A stretch of DNA of 64,000 bases from Rallus limicola (GCA_022605955.1 JAKCOZ010000041.1:1200001-1264000), one strand, 5' to 3'; numbered from the stretch's first letter, positions 46,649-57,537 are shown. Program-made: numbers and translations. The notes: a model not told the origin generated them from the sequence alone.

Positions 46649-47575
46649 ATGTCCAACAGCAGCAGCTCCATCAGCCAGTTCCTCCTCCTGGCCTTTGCAG
46701 ACACACGAGAGCTGCAGCTCCTGCACTTCTGCCTCTTCCTGGGCATCTACCTGGCTGCTCTGCTGGGCAACGGCCTCATCATCCTCACCATAGCCTGTGA
46801 CCAGCACCTCCACACCCCCATGTACTTTTTCCTCCTCAACCTCTCTCTTATTGACCTTGGCTGCATCTCCACCACTGTTCCCAAATCCATGGCCAATTCC
46901 CTGTGGGACACCAGGGCCATTTCCTACACAGGGTGTGTGGTTCAAAGCTTTTTCTTTGTATTATTTATCTCAACAGAGTATTCTCTGCTCACTGTCATGT
47001 CCTACGACCGCTACGTGGCCATCTGCCACCCCCTGCACTACGGGACCCTCCTGGGCAGCAGAGCTTGTGTCCACATGGCAGCAGCTGCCTGGGCCAGTGG
47101 GTTTCTCAATGCTGTGCTGCACACAGCCAATACATTTTCCCTGCCCCTCTGCCATGGCAATGCTGTTGACCAGTTCTTCTGTGAAATCCCCCAGATCCTC
47201 AAGCTCTCCTGCTCAGATGCCTACCTCAGGGAAAATGGAGTCCTTGTGTTCAATGTCTGTTTATGTTTTGGCTGTTTTGTGTTCATTGTGGTGTCCTATG
47301 TGCAGATCTTCAGGGCTGTGCTGAGGATCCCCTCGCAGCAGGGACGGCACAAAGCCTTTTCCACCTGCCTCCCTCACCTGGCTGTGGTCTCCCTGTTTGT
47401 CAGCACTGCCATATTTGTCAGCCTGAAACCCTCTTCCATCTCCTCCCTATTTCTGGACCTGGTAGTGTCATTCCTTTACTCAGTGTTTCCACCAGCAGTG
47501 AACCCCCTCATCTACAGCATGAGGAACCAGGAGCTCAAGGATGCCATGTGGAAACTGATGACTGAAAGTTTTTAA
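46649..47575 (+). CDS. Olfactory receptor, family 14-like
   Basis: Intact seven-helix odorant receptor of 308 residues. Starts MSNSSSSISQFLLLAF, 17 bases after an acceptor (ccttccacag, ending 46632), so a 5' non-coding exon is likely. Motifs: GNGLIILTI, PMYFFLLNLSLIDLG, MSYDRYVAICHPLHYG, conserved cysteines in the second extracellular loop (FFCEIPQILKLSCSD), KAFSTCLPHLAVVSLF, PPAVNPLIYSMRNQELKDA. Close paralogue of the 37867 gene, especially in helices 1, 2, 4 and 7; the most divergent parts are helices 3 and 5, which line the ligand pocket. AATAAA starts six bases after the stop (47581-47586). Confidence 0.96.
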   Translation: MSNSSSSISQFLLLAFADTRELQLLHFCLFLGIYLAALLGNGLIILTIACDQHLHTPMYFFLLNLSLIDLGCISTTVPKSMANSLWDTRAISYTGCVVQSFFFVLFISTEYSLLTVMSYDRYVAICHPLHYGTLLGSRACVHMAAAAWASGFLNAVLHTANTFSLPLCHGNAVDQFFCEIPQILKLSCSDAYLRENGVLVFNVCLCFGCFVFIVVSYVQIFRAVLRIPSQQGRHKAFSTCLPHLAVVSLFVSTAIFVSLKPSSISSLFLDLVVSFLYSVFPPAVNPLIYSMRNQELKDAMWKLMTESF

Positions 47576-47867
47576 GTAGCAATAAACTGCCCATCTTTTT
47601 CTGTGTATTGCTGGCCATGTAACTCAGGTTATGTCCAGCCTGTATATAGCAGGTTTTATAGATGTTTTTTTTCTAGTTTATCTAAGCTGTAATAACATGG
47701 CCCATGTTCACCCCATTCCTAATGCAGTATCTCCTGGTCTTTCCCCGCCCCCCCCATCTATACATTTTTACAAACACATTTCACCTGAACCCCTCAACTC
47801 CTTGTCTGAAATGGCTATGCTGTCCCACCATGACAGAACTAGAGTTGTCTGGAAGTGTGCCATAGAA

Positions 47868-48710
47868 CATAGCATCGCTTAGTTTGGAAGAGGCCTTTAA
47901 GTTCCTCAAGTCCAACCACAGCTTAGACTTCCTTAGTCTGCTCTGGGCCGTGTTCTCAAGCACAACATCTACACAGCTTTTAAACACTGCCAGGGTTGGT
48001 GATTCCACCACTTCCCTGGGCACCTTCTTCCAATACTTGACTACTCTTTCAGTAAAGAAATTCTTCTTCATATCTGACCTAGATCTCCCTTGGTGCAATT
48101 TGAAACCATTCCCTCTCATCCTATCGCATGTTACCTGAGAGAAGAGACTGACCCCCAACTCCCTGCATCCTCCTTGCAAGCAGCTGTAGAGAGCAGTAAG
48201 GTCTCCTCTCAGCCTCCTTTTCTCAAGACTACAAAGCTCCAGTTCCCTCAGCTGCTCCTCATAGGACTTTAGCTTCAAAACCTTCACCAGCATTGTTGCC
48301 CTTCTCTGGACACGCTCCAGAATCTCAGTGTCCTTTGTGTAGTGAGGGGCCCAAAACTGGACACAGCACTTGAGGTCTGGCCTCACCAGAGCTGAGGATA
48401 ATGGAACAATCACTTCCCTACCTCTGCTGGTCACACTATTCCTGATCCAGGCCAGGATGCTTTTGGCCTTCTTGGCCACCCGGGCACAGTGCTGGCTCAT
48501 GTTCAGCTGGCTGTCCACTAACACCCCCAGATCGTTTTCCCCCAGGGAGCTCTCCAGCCACTCTGCCCCAGGCCCGTAGCATTGCCTGGGGTTATTGTGA
48601 CCAACATACAAGACCTGGCACTTGGCCTTGTTGAACCCCATAAATCTGGCCTCTGCCCATCAATCTGGCCTGTCCAGGTCGCTCTGCAGAGCCTTCCTGC
48701 CTTCCAGCAG
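47868..48710 (-). mobile_element. CR1 LINE with long open ORF2 end
   Basis: The minus frame from 48641 to 47781 encodes about 286 residues of the CR1 ORF2 C-terminus: [72 protein letters not shown]. The tail end is at 47868 ('catagaacatagcatcg'). It keeps the frame longer than any other CR1 here, so it is relatively young. Confidence 0.92.
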
Positions 48711-48714
48711 TTCA

Positions 48715-49200
48715 ACACTGTGACTGTGTGTTTGCCAGTGATTGGTCGGACACACAGTGATGCAAACACAAATGTCAGTTCATTAATCAGCAGGCGACAG
48801 AAGGCAAAGCAGCGCTGGGCGGCCGGGCAGTCTCAGCTCTACCAGCAGCTGCATGGCTCCTGCCCAAGTTCTGGTTTTTAGAGTGTTGCAGTTCCTGGTC
48901 TAGAACCTTCCATCAAAACTTCCGTGCAGTCTTCTGCGCCTGCGCCAGCTGTTATTAGGGGGTCATCCTCTACATTCTGGTGGTGGGTGGGATGAAGCCG
49001 CTTGTCTTCCTCACTGGTCCCTCAGTTGAGCCCCTGTTCCATATTTGGTCTTCTTCAGCAATAAGCTCATTGATTGGTCGCTTGATTCCTGCGGTTTCTG
49101 CTTCTAAGTTATCTATTGCTTAATTCTGTGCCTCGTTAGCTGCTCACAATATACGTTACATAGTTATTGTTATAAAACAGGATGTTGTAGCCTGGTTCAG
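48715..49200. other. Possible LTR fragment
   Basis: 'tgtttgccagtgattggtcggacac' with a GC-rich middle and AT-rich end has the look of a bird LTR, and 'gattggtcg' recurs at 49072. No paired copy, target-site duplication or internal sequence seen. Confidence 0.25.
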
Positions 49201-49790
49201 GGTACAGGTGGTTTGTTGAACAAAAGGCTCATCCATCACATAGGGGACACTGGGGGTACCGAGGACAGTGTCCTGGCTGTACTCCCACCCCACCAGCCTT
49301 GCTGGCTCCTTTGGGAAGCCACCCTCAGCCATGTTGTGGAAGTCAGGGAGCTCGCTGAGGAAGGTGGTCAAGGAGGGGATGTGAGGATCTCTTGGGAGAT
49401 CCAGGACAACGTCCCTGCCTTCCTCTGGCTCCACTGCTGCTCCCTGCTCTGTGCTGCAGACACCCTCTTCTCTCTATTCCCAGACATGAGGGAGCTTGTT
49501 AAGGGAGGTGGTCAAGTTGGGGACACTGGGGATACTGGGCACAGTGTCCTAGCTGTACCCCAGCCCTGCCAGCTTGCCTGCGCAGCCACCCTGAGCCACC
49601 TACTTGGAGAAGTCAGGGGGCTCATCAGAGAAGGTGGAGGAGGAGTGGCTGTTGGCATCTCCATGGATCTCTGGGCTGGTGTTCTTGCCATCTCCCAGCA
49701 GTGCTGTGGGGCGCTGCTGCAGGAGCTGGGGAGTGTATTTGTCCAGCCTGGGGACAATGTGAGGCTGCACCACGTGCCCGTGCTCTAGGG
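49156..49790 (-). pseudogene. Paralogue of the unrecognised gene at 40.1-41.2 kb
   Basis: Minus-strand pieces share the same motifs: PSLTTFLSELPDFHNMAEGG (about 49395-49335) against PSLTAEVIHNLPDIYKYVAG, and NLTTSLNKLPH (about 49530-49490) against the identical NLTTSLNKLPH at 40391. Further upstream, NSHSSSTFSDEPPDFSK resembles NSLPSTSSFHEFPDCLEY and ends near a gtaggt donor at about 49607. Stops separate the pieces, so it is either spliced or broken. The order of motifs differs from the plus-strand copy, suggesting a repeated module in the original gene. Function unknown. Confidence 0.4.
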
Positions 49791-49794
49791 ACAG

Positions 49795-50340
49795 TCCCCT
49801 GCATGTGGAGTCAGGTCACAAATGACCCCAGAACTCCCTGCGCTGTGTGGGACACGTGGCTCTATGGGAACTCAGCAGAGTCCTTTGAGGCCCAGTGATG
49901 TCAACGGTTTAAAGGTCCCTTAAGTCCCTGCTGCCGCCCGGACACATCAAAGAAGCAACCCAGCGGGACACCCGTGCCCTCCCCCCACCCTGGGTTGGCT
50001 GCTCTGCTCTGGACAGGGTGGCCTCGACCCCACAGAGCCTCCAGTGGTCCCAGCAGGAGATTCTTGCCCAGCCAGGCTCAGAAACAACAGCTAACACACA
50101 TGTCAGCTTCCAGCTTTTAGTGGTGAGGAGCTGCAGGTTGGTGGGATGGAGGCTGGATGTCAGGGTGTCCTGGGAGGATCATGGCCTCTTCTTCCTCAGC
50201 CAAAGTGCCAGGATCTGGGCCAGGGTGCCGAATGTCCCGGAGCTGCCCCCACAGAGCATCGAGGAGGCTGGAACAGGGGAATCACTGCAAGAGGCAGAGA
50301 GAGGATGAGTCCCACAAGCCCATGGCACATTGCCTCCTTC
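49795..50340. other. 3' flank of the PHF7-like gene
   Basis: No separate gene recognised. A further terminal exon could lie at about 50285-50180, minus strand, after 'cctcttgcag', but the frame does not join without a stop. Confidence 0.35.
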
Positions 50341-50346
50341 TCCGGA

Positions 50347-52543
50347 TCACAGCCCGGGTCTTGTCCCCCATGTCACAGCTCTCTGTGGTGGCCACGTGGC
50401 CCTGGGGACCTTGTCGAACAGCTGCAGCCCTCTCACCAGTGCTGTGTTGTTGCAGTTGCTGCACTCCCAGGACTCAGCATCTTCTCTTACGGCAGAGCAG
50501 CGCTGGTGTGTCCCGCTGGAGCCACAGGAGCTGCAGAGCAGGAGTCTCCAGGGCCTGGGAACAACAGGATCTGCTGCCAACAAAGGCCCCCCCGGGCTGC
50601 GGGGTGCCAGCCCCAATGCTGCGCTGAGCCCCCCTCCCACCTACTCCCCGGCAGCCTGGCAGCTGGGGCTGAAGTGCCAGCACGCACCCTGCGCCATGCC
50701 CGGCTCAGCATCCCAGGGCACCTCCATCCCTGCCATCCCAAATGAGGAGAGGAGGGCACAGCTGGGGTTTTGGGGACCAGGGTCACCATCACTCACCCAT
50801 TCTCCTCTGCCTGCTGCCGTCCTGCGGGACACAGGCACACTGCAGCATCACAGGAGCTGTGCCGCTGGTACAGCTCATCGAAGGCTCCCTCCTCCTCCCA
50901 TGCAGCATCCCTGCGGGAGCCGGGGAGCACTCGGTATCAAGGGTGTGGGGGTTCCCCCGCAAGCACCCGGAGAGGCAGGAGGGGATCGGCGAGGGCATCG
51001 TGGAGGGGGAAGGAGGGAGTGAGCAAGGGGGGTGGCACCAACCTGTCGGGGATTTTGATTCCCAGGCGAAACATTTCCTTCTGGAACTGCTCCATGTCCT
51101 GGCACAGAGGGCAGCGGAAATGGTGCAGTCCAGAGCGCAGCGCCTGGCCCTTGGGGACAAACAGCGTGAGCATCAGTTGGGGGTGGAGGGGCAGCCTGCT
51201 CGCCCTCCCCAGAGCTGGGGGCAGCATGATCACTGGGGTGATCGGGTCAGGGGCTGGGGGAGATGGCACCTACCTGGATGCAGCGGCGGTGGAACCAGGC
51301 GCTGGCACAGGCGGGGCAGACCAGCGTCTTGTAGCACGGCCGCCTCGACACTGCCTCCTGGCAGATGAGGCAGAGGGTCCCTTCCTCCTGCCCCACTCGC
51401 AGCCTCTGCACCGGCCGGTGCTTCCAGCAGAAGGACCTGTGGGATGGAGTCAGTGGTTTGGCCCCAGCCCTCCCCTGCCCCAGCCCCAGCCCCATCGGAC
51501 AGCAATACTCACTTGTACTCCCCAAAGAACTGTGAGATACAGCCCCTCTGTTGGCCACAGGGGAAGTGGAAAACACGGGAGCACCGGCGACGACAGCAGG
51601 TGACTGAAGCACCCCGCAGCCGACAGATGCAGCACCTCTGGGGACAACACGGAGGTGGCCAGTGTCAGTGCTGCAAACCCCCAGGGATCCCCATCTGACT
51701 TGTTCCCAGCACAGCCCCGCTGTGTTTCTCTGTGCCACCTGACTGGTGACACCGTGACACTGATAATGACACCTCCTGTCCTCTCCAAAGCCCCACTGTC
51801 TGCAGGAAAGGGTCTCTGGGGATGGAGGAGGATCTGGGGGGTTGCTTGCAGGCAGCTGTTGCGGGGTCCCCGGGGGCTTGCTGGCCTGTGCAGCACTGGA
51901 CATGGGGCATGGGGACCACAGTGGGGAGCCAGTCCCCCCTCCTTACCTTTTTTGCCACCCGCTTCAGCTCCTGCTCAATGTCAGGGAACAGGAAGCCATA
52001 GAAGCCTTCTTCATCGGCTCCTCTCTGGCTCAGCCCGCTGGCATGGTACTGCAAGTGGGGAACAGAACGGGTGTGCCAGGGTTGTTGGCGATGTGGAGCT
52101 GGGGACAAGGGCTTTTTGGGGAGCAAGGGCTGGCAAGCCCCTGGGACTCACCAGGCAGTTCTCGTGGATGCGGAGCCCATCCTGATGGCACATCTGCCCA
52201 AGAACTTCAGGATCAGAGTCTGACCGCTGGCACAGCCCACACACTGCCAAGGGACAGCAGCACAGTCACCTCCAGCACTGCATCAGGGTGCCAGTTTGGG
52301 CCAGTGTCAGGAACGGGATAGGGGAAGAATGCCAGAGCACCTTCACAAGGTGTGGGGTCTCTGCCTAGCCAGCCCAGCATCAGCGAAATCCCCTCTGGCC
52401 CGTGCCCGGGGGGATGCTCTGTGCTCACCTTCCTCCACGGGGTCCTGCTGCCGCCTTTTACATGGGGGAGGCTCAGCAGAGGGTCCTGCCTCCTCTTCTG
52501 GCAGTGCTGTGCGATGCCGTGCGGGGGGGTAGGAATCTCCCAT
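50347..52543 (-). CDS. PHF7: PHF7-like zinc-finger (ePHD/RING) protein
   Basis: PHF7 and G2E3 relatives bind histone tails and act as ubiquitin ligases in the nucleus; PHF7 works in male germ cells in mammals and flies. Eight coding exons with GT-AG sites and a continuous frame: 52543-52429, 52243-52152, 52048-51947, 51637-51513, 51436-51274, 51149-51043, 50910-50797 and 50554-50347 (stop), about 341 residues. Order: a basic, proline-rich N-terminus; a C2HC half-finger (VCGLCQRSDSD, HENCL); a linker (GFYGFLFPDIEQELKRVAKK); an extended PHD (CCICRLRGASVTCCRRRCSR, HFPCG, FCWKH); a second PHD/RING-like finger (TLCLICQEAVSR, LVCPACASAWFHRRCI, FRCPLCQD); then a C-terminal finger (CLCPAGR, LLLCSSCGSSGTHQRCS, WECSNCNN). 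A donor at 50436 could shorten the last exon. All zinc ligands look present, so it is probably functional. The gene is known to be amplified in birds, so orthology to PHF7 itself is unsure. Confidence 0.85.
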
Positions 52544-52559
52544 CTTGGAAACCTGTGAT

Positions 52560-53510
52560 CACCAGGGGCTGCAGTGGAGCAGATGCCCTGGTGTGGGGAT
52601 GTTGGTGCAGCTGAAGACCGCCTTGATCCTCCAGCGTCTGTGGCAAACACGCCACTGAGCAGGGGCACTGGCTCGGGGCTACACAGTTTGGGCTCCTTAT
52701 GACGCGTGCCACGTGCGCATAGTAGTGTCCGGAGGCGCGTCCCCAGCAAGGCCCAATCACAGCCCAGGGGGTTGCTGGGCGTGGGCCCGTTGTGCGCCGT
52801 GTCATAATGACCCCTGACTGTACAGGCCTGTGCCAGCAGCCTGCTCAGCGGCACCTTTGCCATGGATGCTGGAGGATCAGGCGGGGAGCATCTCCATGGT
52901 TCTTCTTTGTACTCCACACTGAACAGAATGAAACAAGATTTCATGCATCCAAACATCTGTCTGTGCACATGTATTTTGAGTGGGGGCAGATCCTGCTGCC
53001 AGCTTTCCTGCCTGGGTGTTACACTGCACCTGTAATTGCTGGGGTCAGTAAGGACAGAGCCGGGAAGAGCCAAAGCCCCAGCCATGAAGCCCTGTGAGGG
53101 GGCCTGGGGTGTGCACAGGGCCAAACCATGTCCATATGGGTTTTGGAGAGCTGTCAGTGAGAGAGGCAGATGTGGGATGTGAGGAGGGGGCTTCCCATGG
53201 TCCTTGTCAGCCATCGAGTTGAGTGGAGAGCCCTGATCCCAATCCCATCAGAGCCGCCCTTCAGGGATGCCTGGTGAGGCCTCACTGATAACCCACGCTG
53301 CTGGGATGCCATGAGGAGATGGGATGGGCACTGGTACCATGATGGCCACTGTGAAGGGCACAGCCACATGATAGGCAGCAAGCAATGGATCTCAGGATGG
53401 ACTGGGGTGAGCCCAGCCACCGGCAAGTCATTCACCCTGGTGCCAAATTGCAAGAGAGGCATCCCAGCCAGTCTACGGATGGGTGGGGTTTTAGAATAAG
53501 CTGCCGAGGC
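52560..53510. other. 5' flank of the PHF7-like gene
   Basis: An acceptor-like 'gtgatcacag' at about 52560 (minus strand) just before the start codon suggests an upstream non-coding exon. No coding exon recognised in this stretch. Confidence 0.35.
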
Positions 53511-53519
53511 CCACACCAC

Positions 53520-54310
53520 AGATGGAGCCTGAAGCAAGAGGGGTGTCGGGCGCTGCAGCCCCTATGCCAAAGGAGCAGCAGCCCCAGGGACCCCAATGCC
53601 TGAGGGGGCCTGAAGCCAGACAGATGGCAGGTGCTGGGGCCCTCAGGCCAAAGGTGTCCCAAAGCCAGAAGGGCAGCAGCCACTGGGGCCACCACACCAG
53701 AAGGGCCCCGAAGCCAGAGGGGTGGCAGCTGATGGTGCCCCCATGTCAGAGGGGGCCACCACGACAGAGGGGTGTCAGCAGCCGGGGCCTTAATGCCAGA
53801 GGGGGCCCAAAGCCAGAGGGGCAGCAGCCCCTGGAACCCCTATGCCAGAAGAAGCCCCTACGCCAGAAGGGACCTGAAGCCAGAGGCACAGCAGCTGCAG
53901 GTACCCCCGCGCCAGACGGGCTGCAGCCTCAGGGCCCCAAAGTCAGGGGGCCCCGATTCCAGGGGGGCGACAGCAGCCTCGGCCCCCACTCCAAAGGGGA
54001 CCTCAATAACTAGAGGGGCAGCAGCTGCCAAGGCCCCCACGGCAGATGGGGCCTGAAGCCAGAGGGGGGTCAGCTGCCGGGGCCCCCACGCCACAGGGGC
54101 AGCAGCTGCCAGGGCCTGAACACCAGAGGAGCAGATGGCAGAGGGGGCCCAAAGCCAGTGGGGCAGCAGCCACCAGGTTCAAAACGTCAGAGTGGGCCTG
54201 AAGACAGTGGGGCTGCACCCACCGGTGCCCTCATGCCAGAGGAACCCCCCACGCCAGAGGTGGCCCCAAGCCAGAGGGGCGGCATCCTGCCCTGGCTTCT
54301 CCCCGACTCT
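53520..54310 (-). repeat. Minisatellite, about 48-bp unit, orientation 1
   Basis: About 16 diverged units built on 'ccagagggggcc..gaagccagaggggcagcagc'. This is the reverse complement of the unit in the neighbouring block. Confidence 0.85.
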
Positions 54311-54329
54311 GGCATGATGGCCCCATTGG

Positions 54330-55695
54330 CTGACACCCCTCTGGCTTTGGGCCCTCTCTGACTTTAGGGCTCTGAGGCTGCCAACCCTGTGGCATGGGGG
54401 CCCTTCAGCTGCCACCCCTACGCCTTCATGCCTCCTCTGGTGTGGGGGTCCTAGAAGATGTCGCCCTTCTGGCATGGGGGCCCACCAGTTGGCACCCCTC
54501 TGACTTCGGGCCCCCTCTTGCATGGGGGCCCCAGCGGCTGATGCCTCTCTGGCTTGGGGTCCCCTCATGCACTTGGGGCCCGGGGGCTGCCGCCGCTCTG
54601 GATTCGGACCCTCTCTGGCGTAGGGGCCCTGGCAGCTGCCACCCCTCTAGCTTCAGTCCCTTTCTGGCATGGGGATCCAGGTGGCTGCCGCCCCTCTGTC
54701 TTCAGACCCCCTCTGGTGTGGGGGTTCCGAAGGATGCTGCCCCTCTGGCATGGGGGCCCTGGCAGCTGCCGCCCCTCTGGCTTCAGCCTCCCTCTGTTGT
54801 GTGGGCCACAGCGGCTGGTACCCCTCTGGCTTCATCCCCCTCTGGCATGGAGGCCTCGGGGGCTGTTGCCCCTCTGGCTTTTATCCCTTTTTGGCGTGGG
54901 GGGTCCCAGCAGCTGCCGCACCTCTGTTTTTGGGGCCCTTCTAACATGGGGGTCCTGGTGGCTGCTGCCCCTCTGGCTTCAGGCCCCATCTTCTGTTTGG
55001 ACCTTGGTAGCTCCCTCAACCCTCGCTTCGGGCCACCTCTGGTATGGGAGCTGTGGTGCCTGCTGCCCCTCTGGCTTCATGTTCCCTCTGGCGTGGGAGG
55101 TTCCTCTGGCGTGGGGGCACCAGCAGCTGCCGCCTGTCTGTCTTTGGGCTCTTTTTGGCGAGGGGACCTGGAGACTGCTGTCCCTTTCGCGTAGGGACCC
55201 GGGCGGCTGCTGTCCCTCAGGCATGGGGGCCACCTCTGGCATGTGGCCCCCTCTGGAATAGGGGCCCCAGTGGCTGCCGTCCCTCTGTCTTAGGGTCTCC
55301 TCTGGCATGGGGGCCTTGCCAGATGCCGCCCCTGTTGCTTTGGGTCCCCTCTGACATGGTAGCTCCGGCGACTGCTACCCCTCTTAGTCTGGGCCCCCTC
55401 TGGCATGGGGACCCCTGCGGCTGCCACACCTCTGGCTTTCGGCCCCCTCTGGCGTGGGGACCCTGGTGGCTGACGCCCCTTTGGTTTCGGGCCCCGTCTG
55501 GCGTGGGGGCCTCCGCAGCTGCTGTCCCTCTGGCACAGCGACCCCCTCTGGTATGGGGGTTTTGGTGGCTGACGCGCCTCTGGCATGGGGTCCCCTCTGG
55601 TGTGGGGGGCCAGGCAGCTGTTGCCCTTCTGGCTTTGGGCCTGCTCTGGCGAAGGGGTTTTAGCGGCTGCCACCCTCTGGCTTCAGGCCCCCTCT
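54330..55695 (+). repeat. Minisatellite, about 48-bp unit, orientation 2
   Basis: About 28 diverged units built on 'ctggcatgggggccctggca' and 'gctgccgcccctctggcttc'. The period is mostly a multiple of three, so frames stay open (266 codons at 54394-55194, with 16-residue repeats such as GGPGSCRPSGFSLPL). It ends directly against the BICRA-like fragment at about 55699. Confidence 0.85.
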
Positions 55696-55724
55696 GGCTG
55701 CTGCCACCCAACCAAACTGTTCAA

Positions 55725-56061
55725 ACGCAGTGGGGGTTCTCCATCCCTCACTGGGGCCAAAGTCACTCCGGCGCTGGACAGCGGGGATGAGGACGCTCTT
55801 TGCACCTCATGGGGGGTCTTGATGGGGGGTTTGATCCTGACAAAAGAGCGCCCTCATCCCTGCCCTCATCCTTGCCTCTACCTGAAGGTCAGGCAAGAAG
55901 CCGGGCGCATCAAGGTGGTGCACAGCAGGGTGGAGTACCCCATGTTCCAGTGCCCCGCCAGGCACCGCCTCACCAAGGGACCCCCCCCCATGGCACCACG
56001 GCAGGGGAATGGCATGTGGATCACGGGGCTCCATCTCCCAACCAGACACAACCTGTCCTGA
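55725..56061 (+). pseudogene. BICRA: BICRA-like last-exon fragment (copy 2)
   Basis: Matches the 16964-16510 exon: SGGSPSLTGAKVTPALDSGD, then after a frameshifted stretch KVRQEAGRIKVVHSRVEYP, then GNGMWITGL. KVVHS is nearer to the human form (KVVHN) than KVLHS of copy 1. The segment PIQTRHEAQSRIRLHLR of copy 1 is out of frame here (55815-55885). No upstream exons accompany it, so it cannot be expressed as BICRA. Confidence 0.75.
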
Positions 56062-56129
56062 TTTACACCCCCCACCTTCTACTCACAAGTCTGCTTCCCA
56101 CCCCCCGAGGCATTTGTGGGATCCTTTAA

Positions 56130-56240
56130 TCCCAGACTGATAAACCCTGGATTATTTTAATCCCAGATTACTTCAATCCCACATCTCTTAATCCCGGATC
56201 TCTTAATCCCAGGTCATTTAATCCCAGATTGATTATTCAG
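56130..56240. repeat. Degenerate tandem repeat, about 18-bp unit
   Basis: Units like 'cttaatcccagatct', the inverted counterpart of 16225-16400 with fewer copies. Confidence 0.65.
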
Positions 56241-56449
56241 TGTTTCTCTGCCACTGAGGGTCTGTCCTGGGACCCCCTGAACCCTCCAAAACCCCTCCGG
56301 AACCCCCACTGGTGTGTCCAGGGCTGGGAAGTGGCAGGTGGGGAAGTGATGTGGGGTGGGGGTGTATTAGTGGGATGGGGGGGATTATATCAGTGGGGGG
56401 ATGTATCGTGGTGGGGAACTAATGCGGCCCATCCCCCACCACCAGGCAG

Positions 56450-56546
56450 GTTCATGTGAGCCCATGTCTCCAGCCAGGTCCTGGAGAGAATCAGCCTCAT
56501 CGACCCCCCAGGAATCCTTTCAGGGGCCAAGCAGCACCTCTTCAGG
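56450..56546 (+). pseudogene. EHD2: EHD2-like exon, decayed (copy 2)
   Basis: After the acceptor 'ccaggcag' it reads FM-stop-AHVSSQVLERISLIDPPGI and on to LSGAKQHLFR in one frame. The switch motif is intact apart from P for T (IDPPG), but codon 3 is TGA and the donor is gataaa rather than gtaa. Copy 1 lacks the stop but has a frameshift, so each copy carries a different lesion plus the shared donor change. Confidence 0.72.
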
Positions 56547-57070
56547 GATAAAGGAGGGGCAGGGGGGGCCACAATCCCCATCCCTGTATTTCCTCCACAC
56601 CCCCTCCCTGACATTCCTGGGTCCAGCCATTCCTACCCTCCCCCTCTACTACCCAAAACAGCTGTCCCCCCCTTTCCTGAACCTGTTTTGGGGGGCCCCC
56701 CACATCCCTGGGGCCAGCTCAAATTTTCCATGCCCCCTCCCCCCTTGTTCTCCTCCCCATACTCCCCCTTTTCCTTCCACACCCCAAAATCCTCAGCCTC
56801 TGCCAAGAGCCCTGGCACTGGCTGCTGAATCCCAGGGGGGAGGTTGGCTGGAGGACCTCCCCATTGAGGGAGGGGATGGAGAAACGTGGGGGGGAGGGGA
56901 AAGGGAGAGGGTGGGAGGGGGTGTTGGGGCTGGTTTGGGGCCAAATTCCTGGCTGGGTGGTCCCCACTGAGGTATGTACAGGGGTGTTGGAGGGGGCTGT
57001 GTGAAGGGGATATCAAGGGGGGGTTAGGGGTCAAGGGGTTCACAGTTGGGTTCTGGTAGCCCCCAGTGAT

Positions 57071-57090
57071 GGGGGGGGGGGGGGGGGGGG
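57071..57090. repeat. G20 tract
   Basis: Twenty consecutive G on the plus strand, eight bases past the end of the inverted duplication. Confidence 0.98.
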
Positions 57091-57099
57091 CAAGGGGTG

Positions 57100-57535
57100 G
57101 ATGGGGATCCCCTGCCACTGCGTGGTGACTGAATACCCGCACCGAACCAAGTAGCACAGCAGCACAAACCTCCTCCAGTGCACCAAGGCCTCCAACATCC
57201 TGTGTAGAAACCATCAATCTGTTTATTCTGCAGTCTCTAATCAGAACAGGCCCATCCTGCTGCTCTAAGACTCCCTCCTTTGGCCACATCTCACACCAAC
57301 AATGTGGAGCTCCATAAATAAGCAGACATCTGTGGTTTCAACCTCGTAGGGGCAAGTCCCACAGGGTGATAAACCACACTAGAGAGAAGACATAAAGCAG
57401 GTCAGGGTTTACATACTACAGCCACGGGACCAAGCACAAAATCCTTGTGACCAGGGACTTACCTTTGTTGTAACGTGCTTGTCAGAGCTGTCATTGTATC
57501 AACCCTTTGAGCTCCATTTTGGGTGCTATAAAGGA
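57100..57535. other. No recognised gene
   Basis: Unique sequence between the inverted duplication and an LTR; nothing recognised. Confidence 0.4.
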
Positions 57536-57537
57536 CT

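Larger units (their letters stand above)
55699..57063. repeat. Inverted duplication, copy 2 (BICRA 3' end + EHD2 exon)
   Basis: Aligns with the reverse complement of 15370-16815. It begins at the minisatellite edge and ends at 'gggttctggtagcccccag', just before a G20 tract. Confidence 0.85.

Noticed and set aside
54394..55790. Frames of 235-266 codons with 16-residue repeats
   Set aside because: Follow from the 48-bp minisatellite unit; units are diverged without codon-position bias that I can see, and several frames are open at once.
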